From positions 1 to 14,164 of the forward strand of contig CAMOZS010000026.1 of the NCBI GenBank assembly GCA_946631075.1: a stretch of DNA of 14,164 nucleotides, read 5' to 3'. This document shows positions 1 to 6,351 of the stretch, in pieces (position 1 is the first letter of the stretch; each line of letters opens with the position of its first letter). This DNA comes from an uncultured Bacillota bacterium (GTDB lineage: Bacteria; Bacillota; Clostridia; Peptostreptococcales; Anaerovoracaceae). The translations under genes were made by a program, and so were the position numbers. Below the pieces are notes generated by a model. It had not been told where the DNA came from, ran no database searches, and worked only from the letters and a program-made list of their open reading frames with translations.

Positions 1-174
1 GAATATCCGTCAATGGAATACGAGGGCAAGGAAACCTTCACCTATGTGAAGGCCGGAAACGGCACCCTGGAGCTTTCCGGAGACGCGCCGGAATGGATGC
101 CGGACCGGATAGAGAAGATCTCCTCGAAGGAATACGATGAGATCCTGCACCCGGAAGGCTCCCTCTGGAAATAG
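1..174 (+). CDS. C-terminal end of an unrecognised protein (5' truncated)
   Basis: Frame 1 is open from the window edge for 57 codons and ends at TAG 172-174. The visible tail is hydrophilic, rich in Glu, Lys and Gly, and ends in Gly-Ser-Leu-Trp-Lys. I see no membrane segment or catalytic motif and do not recognise the family. It is accepted as real because it reads in the same direction as everything downstream, has the same codon style, and is followed at once by a hairpin terminator. The start and most of the protein lie outside the window, so no function is offered. Confidence 0.6.
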   Translation, partial: EYPSMEYEGKETFTYVKAGNGTLELSGDAPEWMPDRIEKISSKEYDEILHPEGSLWK

Positions 175-221
175 CAAAAACTAAACTGCCGGTTTATTGA
201 CTTCGGACCGGCGGTTTTGCT
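173..221 (+). terminator. Hairpin terminator after the first gene
   Basis: An 11-bp stem pairs AAACTGCCGGT (183-193) with ACCGGCGGTTT (207-217), with one G-U pair and a 13-nt loop. A T run at 215-218 follows or overlaps the stem. The outer bases AGCAAAA (173-179) can also pair with TTTTGCT (215-221), so the element is near-symmetric and could work in both directions. The T tract is short, so efficiency may be partial. Confidence 0.6.
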
Positions 222-226
222 ATTAT
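197..226 (+). promoter_or_regulatory. Promoter of the ClpP-like cassette, nested in the terminator
   Basis: TTGACT (197-202, 5 of 6 to the sigma-70/sigma-A consensus) lies 18 nt from TATTAT (221-226, 5 of 6). The -10 is preceded by TGC (218-220), making it an extended -10. The -35 sits in the loop of the upstream terminator and the -10 begins just after its T run. Transcription would start near 232-234, exactly where the SD-sequestering leader hairpin begins. Confidence 0.6.
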
Positions 227-232
227 CGGTTT

Positions 233-320
233 GTCCCCAACATGTGTGTTGTTGATTATTAGTTTAGTTAGGGATTCAAACGCTAATGACTACGTATGCG
301 ACAACAGACATGGAGGGGAT
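233..320 (+). promoter_or_regulatory. 5' leader hairpin that buries the SD of the ClpP-like gene
   Basis: The leader folds on itself. GTCCCC (233-238) pairs with GGGGAT (315-320). After a 2x2 internal loop (239-240/313-314), CATGTGTGTTGTTG (241-254) pairs with CGACAACAGACATG (299-312). Over 22 paired positions this gives 17 Watson-Crick pairs, 2 G-U and 3 mismatches. The apical region can form a second stem, 256-263 with 282-289. The SD GGAGGGG (312-318) lies inside the base of the stem and the ATG (327) is 7 nt beyond it. Occlusion of the ribosome site is inferred. What opens the hairpin (heat, protein, ligand or small RNA) cannot be seen. Confidence 0.55.
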
Positions 321-326
321 TTTATT

Positions 327-932
327 ATGTCAGAAAAACTTCAAACACCAGTCATTCTTGAGAAGACCAGAAACGGCCTGCAGCAGGTCCGCATCATCGA
401 CGACATGCTGAGGAACCGGCAGATCAGTCTGCTGGGACCGGTCGACGAGGCCGCGGTCAACTCCCTCATTACCCAGCTCCTCTATCTGGAGCGGTCCGCC
501 CCGGGTGAGGAGATTACCTTCTTCATCAACAGCGGAGGCGGAGAGGTCGGAAACGGCCTGGCTCTCTACGATGTCATGCAGAGCATCTCCAGCCCCATCC
601 GTACAGTGTGCATGGGTCTGGCCGCCAGCATGGCCGCGGTCCTGTTCGCGGCAGGGGAGCACCGGCAGCTCTACGAGCACAGCCGCATAATGATCCACGA
701 CCCATCCATCTCCGGCAACCTGGTCTCCAAAGCCCTGGAGCTGCAAAGTCTGAGCGAAGACCTGATGCAGACCCGCCGGGCCCTGGCGGAGATCCTGGCC
801 CGGCACACGGGAAGACCGCTGGAAGAAATCTACGAAAAGACCCGCGTCGATACCTTCTTTGACGCGGAGACCGCTATAGAGTTCGGCCTGGCCGATGAAG
901 TCATCGGCAGGACCAGAGGAGGAAAGGAGTGA
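327..932 (+). CDS. ClpP-like serine peptidase (S14 family) of a VirD4/AAA+ cassette
   Basis: The product is 201 residues, the usual length for ClpP, the barrel-forming serine peptidase that degrades substrates fed by a AAA+ unfoldase. The whole triad is visible: Ser101 in a GLAASMAA motif, His124 in RIMIHDP, and Asp175 before FFDAETA. The oxyanion-hole loop reads NSGGGEV (canonical NSPGG), and IHDP replaces the usual IHQP, so this looks like a divergent paralogue rather than the housekeeping ClpP. The frame is open back to a TTG at 231, but ATG 327 is chosen because SD GGAGGGG (312-318) precedes it and ClpP homology begins just after it. No clpX, clpA or clpC lies nearby; the likely partner is the AAA+ protein three genes on. 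The stop is 5 nt from the next start, so the genes are probably translationally coupled. The leader hairpin suggests translational control. Confidence 0.9.
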   Translation: MSEKLQTPVILEKTRNGLQQVRIIDDMLRNRQISLLGPVDEAAVNSLITQLLYLERSAPGEEITFFINSGGGEVGNGLALYDVMQSISSPIRTVCMGLAASMAAVLFAAGEHRQLYEHSRIMIHDPSISGNLVSKALELQSLSEDLMQTRRALAEILARHTGRPLEEIYEKTRVDTFFDAETAIEFGLADEVIGRTRGGKE

Positions 933-937
933 CTGAC

Positions 938-2275
938 ATGACTAAACCATCGTACGCATCTCTCAGAAACCAGGGAACACGGATCCTGGCAAAAGGCGAA
1001 TCCGTATCCAACGACAGCTTTTGTACAAGAAGGAACAACAACGACCTCATCATCGGTCCGACCGGTGCCGGCAAGACCCGTTACTACGTCAAGCCCAACC
1101 TGCTGCAGGCCAGCGAGAGCCTCATCATCACAGACACCAAAGGGAGCCTGTATGAAGAGGTCGGACCGGCTCTGCATGAGGCGGGCTACCGGGTCCTGCT
1201 TCTGGACCTGACCAACCCCAGGCGGTCCATAGGATACAACCCCTTCGACTTCATCCACTGTGATGAGGTGACCGGCCGCTATGACCAGAAGGACATCGCG
1301 ACCATGGCCGAGATCCTGTACGGAGGCCAGTCCAACCGTCAGGATCCCTACTGGGACGACGCGGCAAAAGGGGTGCTGAGAAGTCTCATTGCCTGCCTTC
1401 TGGAGGGAACCAGAAAGAAAGACCACCGGATAAAAAACCTTATCCGCCTGTTGGAAAAGATCCAGGCCGGGGGCGAGGGAGCGAAGAAGTCCGAGTACGA
1501 AAAGCTGATGGAAAAGCTGCGCCATGATGACCCCCAAAGCTACGCGGCGGCCCAATACTACCTGGCCCTCAACGAACGGGTAGCCAGGACCGCGGGCTCC
1601 GTCAAGATGATACTGGGAGCACAGCTGTCCCAGTACGATTCGGAGGAGATCGCCTGCATTCTTGACCAGAAGACCCGGCTGAACATCCGGAGCATAGCAA
1701 AGAGGAAGACTGCTCTCTTCGTAACCATCAGCGACATGGACCGGGCCCATGACAAGCTGGCAAACCTCTTCTACGCCCAGGCTTTGCAGGAACTCTGCCG
1801 CTACGCCGACCGGGAGTGCAGGGACCACTGCCTGCCCATCCCTGTCCGGTTCATTCTGGACGACTTCGCGACCAACGCCCGCATCCCGGACTTCGACAAG
1901 CACATCTCCGTCATCCGCTCCCGGGGCATCGCTGTCAGCATCATCCTGCAGAGCCTGACCCAGCTGGACGGCATGTACGGTGAAGCGGCAGCCAGGACCA
2001 TCGTGAACGGATGCGACACCATCCTCTACCTGGGGGGACAGGACCTGTCCACAGCCAACTACATCGGGACCAGGACCGACCTGCCCGATTACGACATCCT
2101 GACCATGCCCCTGGACAGGGCCTGGCTGCTCCTGCGGGGAGAGAAGCCCAGGCTGGTAAGGCGGTATGAGCTGACGGAGCACCCGCGCTACAGCTGTCTG
2201 GGAGAGAAGAATGGGGACGCTGCCGCCGGAGGAGCACAGGATAGACTGGACAAGAAACTGGAAATGGCAGGCTGA
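938..2275 (+). CDS. VirD4/TraG-type coupling ATPase without a membrane anchor
   Basis: This 445-residue P-loop ATPase belongs to the VirD4/TraG/TraD (T4CP) group, which pumps DNA or protein substrates to conjugation channels. Walker A is GPTGAGKT (40-47, Lys46), followed by the family signature TDTKGSLYEE and then YNPFDFI. Walker B reads FILDDFAT (Asp308-Asp309) where classical VirD4 has LDEFAN, and the typical RSRGIAVSIILQS and CDTILYLGGQD segments follow. Walker A lies only about 40 residues from the N terminus and no transmembrane helix precedes it, so the protein should be soluble, unlike classical membrane-bound T4CPs. ATG 938 has GGAAAGGAG 8 nt upstream. GTG 929, with AGGAGG at 917-922 and a 4-nt overlap with the previous gene, is a real alternative. 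No relaxase or VirB gene lies in the window, so a role other than conjugation is plausible. Confidence 0.88.
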   Translation: MTKPSYASLRNQGTRILAKGESVSNDSFCTRRNNNDLIIGPTGAGKTRYYVKPNLLQASESLIITDTKGSLYEEVGPALHEAGYRVLLLDLTNPRRSIGYNPFDFIHCDEVTGRYDQKDIATMAEILYGGQSNRQDPYWDDAAKGVLRSLIACLLEGTRKKDHRIKNLIRLLEKIQAGGEGAKKSEYEKLMEKLRHDDPQSYAAAQYYLALNERVARTAGSVKMILGAQLSQYDSEEIACILDQKTRLNIRSIAKRKTALFVTISDMDRAHDKLANLFYAQALQELCRYADRECRDHCLPIPVRFILDDFATNARIPDFDKHISVIRSRGIAVSIILQSLTQLDGMYGEAAARTIVNGCDTILYLGGQDLSTANYIGTRTDLPDYDILTMPLDRAWLLLRGEKPRLVRRYELTEHPRYSCLGEKNGDAAAGGAQDRLDKKLEMAG

Positions 2276-2297
2276 CCCTGCGGAAGAGGAGGATGCA

Positions 2298-3182
2298 ATG
2301 ACAAGCAAACAAAAGTCCAAGCCGTCACTGGACAAGCTGCTGAAGCAGGTCCAGGACATGGAGGAGCACGAATACGAATACGATGACGATTCCCGGATGA
2401 GTGAGATCAGCTTCCTGGCAAAGGGCGCCCGGAGGATCACCATAGACCAGTTCTACCGGAGTGTCTTCGAGACCAACCAGGAAAGGTTCGTGAAAAAGAG
2501 CCGCAGTTACATCAGAAGCTGCCAGGTCTGGCTCGCCGGCTGCCTGCAGGCGGTGCTCCCGGAGACAGACACCCACGAAACCACGATGCGGGAGCTGGCC
2601 GGACAGATCGCCCAAAGGCTGGACCGGCCGGACCTGACTGCTGAGGAGCGGTCGCTCTGGAAGGAAGTCTGCCTTTTCCTGACCTGGCAGATGCAGGAGG
2701 ACCATAACTATCCGAAGAGCCGGGCTGCAGCCCTGAAGGCCCGGGAGACTTTCCTGCAGACAAGACTTCCCCGCATGCACCAGAGGGTAAAGGCCTTCCG
2801 GGAAAGGGGGGAGATGACCGCAGAAGAGGCGGACACCAGGCCAAGTCTTGAGGAGCTTCTGGGGGAGCAGGACCCGGCCCTGAACTTTTTCATGCACGGA
2901 GCATTCATGTGGAGCACCGAGTACTGCTGCAGGATCTGGATGGCCGCCAGGCAGCCGGGACTTACCAGCAACCCCTGCGAGCTCAGAGGCTTCACCCGAA
3001 GGATGGCCGAGCTGGCCGGAGACAACCTTTCCTATGGATGGAGCATGACACAGTTCGCCAGAGAGCTGACCCGAAGGGCCCTGGAGAAAAGAAATGACAT
3101 CGGCAGAGGCTCCGGCCCGGAGAATACAGAAGGGATGGAAGCCTGCTGCGAGTGGATCCGCCTGATGGCGGACAGAAGCTGA
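2298..3182 (+). CDS. Unrecognised 294-residue cassette protein
   Basis: I do not recognise this family. The predicted protein has a basic N terminus, then an acidic tract (residues about 20-31, Glu/Asp/Tyr-rich), and is otherwise helical-looking and charged, with many Arg, Glu and Leu. Trp/Cys-containing helices occur near 74-83 (SCQVWLAGC) and 205-216 (WSTEYCCRIWMA), and a further Cys pair at 283-284. No membrane helix, P-loop or nuclease motif is evident. The start is ATG 2298 with AGGAGG (2287-2292) 5 nt upstream; the frame is open to 2211, but that would overlap the VirD4-like gene. It lies 22 nt after that gene and 30 nt before the AAA+ gene, so it is surely part of the same operon. An adaptor or substrate-recognition subunit is possible, but this is inferred from position only. 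Confidence 0.8.
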   Translation: MTSKQKSKPSLDKLLKQVQDMEEHEYEYDDDSRMSEISFLAKGARRITIDQFYRSVFETNQERFVKKSRSYIRSCQVWLAGCLQAVLPETDTHETTMRELAGQIAQRLDRPDLTAEERSLWKEVCLFLTWQMQEDHNYPKSRAAALKARETFLQTRLPRMHQRVKAFRERGEMTAEEADTRPSLEELLGEQDPALNFFMHGAFMWSTEYCCRIWMAARQPGLTSNPCELRGFTRRMAELAGDNLSYGWSMTQFARELTRRALEKRNDIGRGSGPENTEGMEACCEWIRLMADRS

Positions 3183-3212
3183 TGATGGAGACAAGAGGAA
3201 GGGGGAAGAGGA

Positions 3213-5447
3213 ATGAGATACTTTGAACTGGAAGCGGTCATCGAGACCCAGGCCTACTATGGGCACATCCTGCCGGATTACTTGCTGAGCCGGGAGCACG
3301 CGGCAGGGGAGCGCGCGGAAGTGAACTATGCCGGAGGGGAGCACGCCGGGAGCATCCCGGACGACGGGAAGATCCTGGCCGAGGTCGTGAACTCTTCCCC
3401 GGCCCCGGGACGGGGTGTATCCTGCCTGCTGGTGGGAAGCCGGCGGAGCAAGCTGACCATCGCCGCAGCCATCGATGACCCTGCGCGGGGGATCAGCGGA
3501 CCTGTCTGCTCCTGGCTCTGCAGGGGCCTGGATCTCCAGCGGGATGAGATCCGGATGGCCCGTACGGAAGAGATCACCGGCGGGGGCTTCCTTTCCCTCC
3601 TTGAGCAGGCGGTGGAAGCAGGACTCTGCGGCGAAAGTACTGTCCGGTCTTTGCGGGATCTGGCCCCGGAGACAGGGAGCGGGATCCGGGAGTTTGTCGT
3701 GCCGGACATAGAGGCAGACCCTTCCGGGCTGGAAAAGAAGCTGGAAGGGGAGCTGGATGATATGATGGCCGATGGGTCCCTCAGGGCCGAGGTCGGCCGG
3801 ATCCTGTCTCCCGAAAACCGGCTGGAATTCCTGGGCCATCCGGTCCATTACCGGGTCCGGGCCCGCTCCTGCGGAGGCGCTGCCGCCATCTGCAGGCTTC
3901 TGATAAAAAGCCTCTATGCCCGGGGCCGGCTGCAGAGCCGGCGCAGCCTCCTGGTATCTGCGGACCTGCTGCTGGCAAAGCAGGGGTGGGAAGGACTGGA
4001 GGAGGCCCTTTCGGACATCCGGGGCGGAAGCTGCGTCATCCTGGCAGGAGGAGGCTCCGGCAGGGAGAGAAAAGAACGGATGCAGGCGCTGCAGGCATGG
4101 CAGGACCTGATCGCAAGGCATCACTGGGACGTCCTGTTTTTCGCGGCGGACCCGGAGAGACCGGACCGGGAGCAGGCGGACCTCTTCCGCTGGATGGGAG
4201 GCTGGCTTGAGATGATCCCGGTGAAGGAAGGCTCGGGCAGCCGGGCCCAGGCCATCCGCGCCCTCAAAAAGCGCCTGCCCGCAGACAGACACCATCTGGC
4301 GGAGGAACTTCTGCCTCATCTTGACCGGTATACGGTGACCGACCTGATCGAGGCAGCCGGCCGCAGCCGCCAGAGGTGGCTGGTCAGAGATGCCTATCCG
4401 GCCTACGACGGGGCAGGGGCCGGCCGGGAGCGAAGCCGGACGGAAGGTCATGCTCCGGGGACAGCAGGGGAGCATGCTCCGAAAACAGAGGCGGAGCATG
4501 GCCTGAAGACAGGAGCGGAGGCCCATACTGCCCGTCAGGAGCTTGGCCGGCTGATCGGCCTGGACCAGGTGAAGGAAACAATGGAGGACCTTCTGGTCGC
4601 AGGGTCCATGGCAAGGCGGCGGATGGAGGCAGGCCTTCCCTTCGTCCGCCCGGCCATGCACATGGTCTTCTCGGGAAATCCGGGTACCGCGAAGACAACA
4701 ACGGCAAGGCTGGCCGCCCGCCTGCTCTTTGAACAAGGCATGCTGGAGAGCCCCAAGCTGGTGGAATGCGGCCGCAGCCAGCTGGTGGGAGAGTATGTAG
4801 GCTGGACTGCGAAGATGGTAAGGGACCGGTTCGAAGAAGCAAGCGGAGGAGTCCTGCTCATCGATGAAGCCTATTCGCTGGCAGAGGACAGCGGCAGGTT
4901 CGGCCAGGAAGCCATCGATGCCATCGTGCAGGAAATGGAGAACCGGAGGGAGAACACAGCGGTCATCTTCACCGGATATCCGGAAAAGATGGACCGTTTC
5001 CTGGACCAGAACGAGGGCCTGCGCAGCAGGATCCCCTTTCACATCCACTTCCCCGATTACAGTCAGGAGGAAATGGAGGCCATTCTGACGCGGATGGCGG
5101 AGGACCGGGGATATAGGCTCACGCCGGCGGCCAGGAAGGAGGCATCCTCCATCATCGCATCCGCCCGGAAGGCGAAGGATTTCGGCAACGGCCGCTTCGC
5201 CCGAAACCTCCTGGAGCAGGCGGTGCTCTGCCAGGGAAGGCGGTTGGAAGATGCCGCAAAGGCTGGACGGGAGCCCGGCCTAAAGGAGCTGATGACGGTC
5301 CGAAAGGAAGACCTGCTGCGGGCGGGAGACCGTCTTCTGCAGGCTGCCGCAGAGGAAAAGAAGCTGATCGGCTTTCAGGTCCGGGCCCGGGAAGCAGGAC
5401 CAGGCAGCCGGGAAGCAGCCCCGGACAGCCGGGGAAGATCGGCGTAA
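3213..5447 (+). CDS. CbbX/SpoVK-type AAA+ ATPase with a long N-terminal region and repeat linkers
   Basis: The product is 744 residues. The C-terminal third (about 445-690) is a CbbX/CfxQ/SpoVK-type AAA+ module. It has the IGLDQVKE entry helix, Walker A GNPGTAKTT (488-496, Lys494, with Ala for the usual Gly before Lys), Walker B VLLIDEAYSL (Asp551-Glu552), sensor 1 FTGYPEKM, arginines in GLRSRIPF, and sensor 2 GNGRFARNLLEQA. Residues 1-220 are unrecognised. Residues about 230-400 look like an AAA fold that has lost its P-loop; this is a weak impression. A tandem octapeptide linker (411-442) separates the two halves. The tail carries Leu-Ile-Gly-Phe (IGF at 719-721) and two heptapeptide repeats. 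CbbX-type proteins remodel protein complexes. With a ClpP-like peptidase in the same operon and no Clp ATPase, this is the natural candidate unfoldase. ATG 3213 follows a purine-rich SD (GGAAGGGGG). Confidence 0.88.
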   Translation: MRYFELEAVIETQAYYGHILPDYLLSREHAAGERAEVNYAGGEHAGSIPDDGKILAEVVNSSPAPGRGVSCLLVGSRRSKLTIAAAIDDPARGISGPVCSWLCRGLDLQRDEIRMARTEEITGGGFLSLLEQAVEAGLCGESTVRSLRDLAPETGSGIREFVVPDIEADPSGLEKKLEGELDDMMADGSLRAEVGRILSPENRLEFLGHPVHYRVRARSCGGAAAICRLLIKSLYARGRLQSRRSLLVSADLLLAKQGWEGLEEALSDIRGGSCVILAGGGSGRERKERMQALQAWQDLIARHHWDVLFFAADPERPDREQADLFRWMGGWLEMIPVKEGSGSRAQAIRALKKRLPADRHHLAEELLPHLDRYTVTDLIEAAGRSRQRWLVRDAYPAYDGAGAGRERSRTEGHAPGTAGEHAPKTEAEHGLKTGAEAHTARQELGRLIGLDQVKETMEDLLVAGSMARRRMEAGLPFVRPAMHMVFSGNPGTAKTTTARLAARLLFEQGMLESPKLVECGRSQLVGEYVGWTAKMVRDRFEEASGGVLLIDEAYSLAEDSGRFGQEAIDAIVQEMENRRENTAVIFTGYPEKMDRFLDQNEGLRSRIPFHIHFPDYSQEEMEAILTRMAEDRGYRLTPAARKEASSIIASARKAKDFGNGRFARNLLEQAVLCQGRRLEDAAKAGREPGLKELMTVRKEDLLRAGDRLLQAAAEEKKLIGFQVRAREAGPGSREAAPDSRGRSA
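4443..4538 (+). repeat. 24-bp tandem repeat encoding an octapeptide linker
   Basis: Three in-frame 24-bp units (4443-4466, 4467-4490, 4491-4514) encode EGHAPGTA, GEHAPKTE and AEHGLKTG. A fourth, degenerate unit (4515-4538) encodes AEAHTARQ. The stretch lies directly before the C-terminal AAA+ module and looks like a flexible hinge. Copy number probably varies between strains through slippage (inference). Confidence 0.8.
5388..5429 (+). repeat. 21-bp tandem repeat in the C-terminal tail of the AAA+ gene
   Basis: Two in-frame 21-bp units (5388-5408, 5409-5429) encode REAGPGS and REAAPDS, and a partial third begins with Arg at 5430. They form a low-complexity, Gly/Pro/Ser/Arg-rich extension past the AAA+ lid and just after the IGF tripeptide. 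Disorder is likely. Confidence 0.65.
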
Positions 5448-5472
5448 CAATGCCGGACAAATAGTGTAAAAT
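5444..5472 (+). promoter_or_regulatory. Weak internal promoter candidate before the nuclease gene
   Basis: GTAACA (5444-5449, 4 of 6) lies 17 nt from TAAAAT (5467-5472, 4 of 6), in a short AT-rich stretch at the end of the AAA+ gene. It could let the nuclease-like gene be expressed partly on its own. The match is poor, and read-through from the cassette promoter is equally likely. Confidence 0.25.
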
Positions 5473-5512
5473 AAGACATGACATGAAACGAAGAAGACGA
5501 AAGGAGAAGGTC

Positions 5513-6274
5513 ATGATCTGGTACAAAGAAGATAAGGAGGCTCTGCGGAAGCAGATCACCGATGAGAGGCTGGAGAGATTCAACCGGGGAGGCGGCGCCG
5601 AGAACTTTCTGAAGGCGCTGATCCAGAGACAGGCGGGAGCATATGACGTATTCTCTCCCGATGTGGATTACGGCATCGACCTGATCGCCCTGGACCGCAG
5701 GAGCGTCGTGGACGAAGAGCCGAAGATGTATTTCTTCCAAGTGAAGTCCACCCACTTCAAGGCACCCCTGGGAGGGGGAGATGAAGAGGGCCGGCCGGCC
5801 ATCCCCTTCGGGATCAAGATCGCAGAGTCATCCTTGAACCTGATGAAGGGCCGCCGCAACTTCGCCCTGGTCGTCATGCTCTACAACAATGAGGAAGGGG
5901 TAAAAGGCGGCGAGAGCGCGGCCGCAGTCATGAAGGATATGGTCTATCCTTTCATGGACACCACGGATATGCCCCTCATGTACTTCTGGATCGACGGAGA
6001 GGACCTTCTGGAATATTCCATGGCGGTCAACAAGGGGAAGGAACATGACCTGGTCGCCGATGAAAACAAGAAAGACTCACCTCTGGGGACCTATTTCTGG
6101 ATCAACGGGAACCTGATCCTTCCGGAGAAGGACTCGGAAACACAGAATCCCTACATCGTGCTCCAGAAGGAAATGGGCGAGCGAAAGAGCCCCATCTATT
6201 ACGTGGGAGTCAACAGCACAGGCCCGGATGCCGGTAGCCACTTCAGCATCCGCAGGTTCCTGGAAAGCAGGTGA
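5513..6274 (+). CDS. PD-(D/E)XK nuclease-like protein, DUF4365 type
   Basis: The product is 253 residues. The N-terminal half has the restriction-endonuclease-like core: Glu30 in a helix (GGGAENFLKALIQ), Asp56 in DYGIDLIAL, and Gln76-Val-Lys78 in FFQVKST. This is the E...D...QxK pattern of DUF4365-type domains, in which Gln replaces the second acidic residue. Residues 95-170 (IPFGIKIAESSLNLM, then a strand-rich part ending in FWIDGEDLLEY) resemble the usual continuation. The last 80 residues are unrecognised. ATG 5513 is chosen because AAGGAG (5501-5506) lies 6 nt upstream; ATG 5483 in the same frame has no SD and would add a short Arg/Lys-rich stretch. It follows the AAA+ gene by 65 nt. Families of this fold are common in defence and mobile DNA loci. 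DNA cleavage is inferred and substrate is unknown. Confidence 0.8.
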   Translation: MIWYKEDKEALRKQITDERLERFNRGGGAENFLKALIQRQAGAYDVFSPDVDYGIDLIALDRRSVVDEEPKMYFFQVKSTHFKAPLGGGDEEGRPAIPFGIKIAESSLNLMKGRRNFALVVMLYNNEEGVKGGESAAAVMKDMVYPFMDTTDMPLMYFWIDGEDLLEYSMAVNKGKEHDLVADENKKDSPLGTYFWINGNLILPEKDSETQNPYIVLQKEMGERKSPIYYVGVNSTGPDAGSHFSIRRFLESR

Positions 6275-6351
6275 CTTCATGATTCCATTTTTCACTCCGC
6301 TGGGTTATTATAGAAGCAGATAATCTGAGAAAGCGAGAGTGAAAAACAAAG

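Noticed and set aside
231..326. N-terminal extension of the ClpP-like protein from TTG 231
   Set aside because: The extra 32 residues do not look like ClpP. The start has no SD, coincides with the predicted transcription start, and overlaps the leader hairpin. ATG 327 has a strong SD.
938..2275. Evidence that the cassette is a conjugative element
   Set aside because: Only the VirD4-like ATPase hints at conjugation. No relaxase, VirB4/VirB6-like gene, integrase or oriT-like repeat was seen, and the ATPase lacks a membrane anchor.
830..2443. 537-codon open frame on the - strand
   Set aside because: It is antisense to the VirD4-like gene, whose Walker motifs and family signatures are unmistakable.
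2325..5048. 907-codon open frame on the - strand
   Set aside because: It lies wholly antisense to the well-supported orphan and AAA+ genes. Its translation is a compositional shadow (Pro, Gln, His, Leu, Cys-rich) with no domain or SD logic; GC-rich codon bias keeps the frame open.
5444..5512. Terminator between the AAA+ and nuclease genes
   Set aside because: Only a 4-bp CGGC/GCCG hairpin is present and no T run follows.
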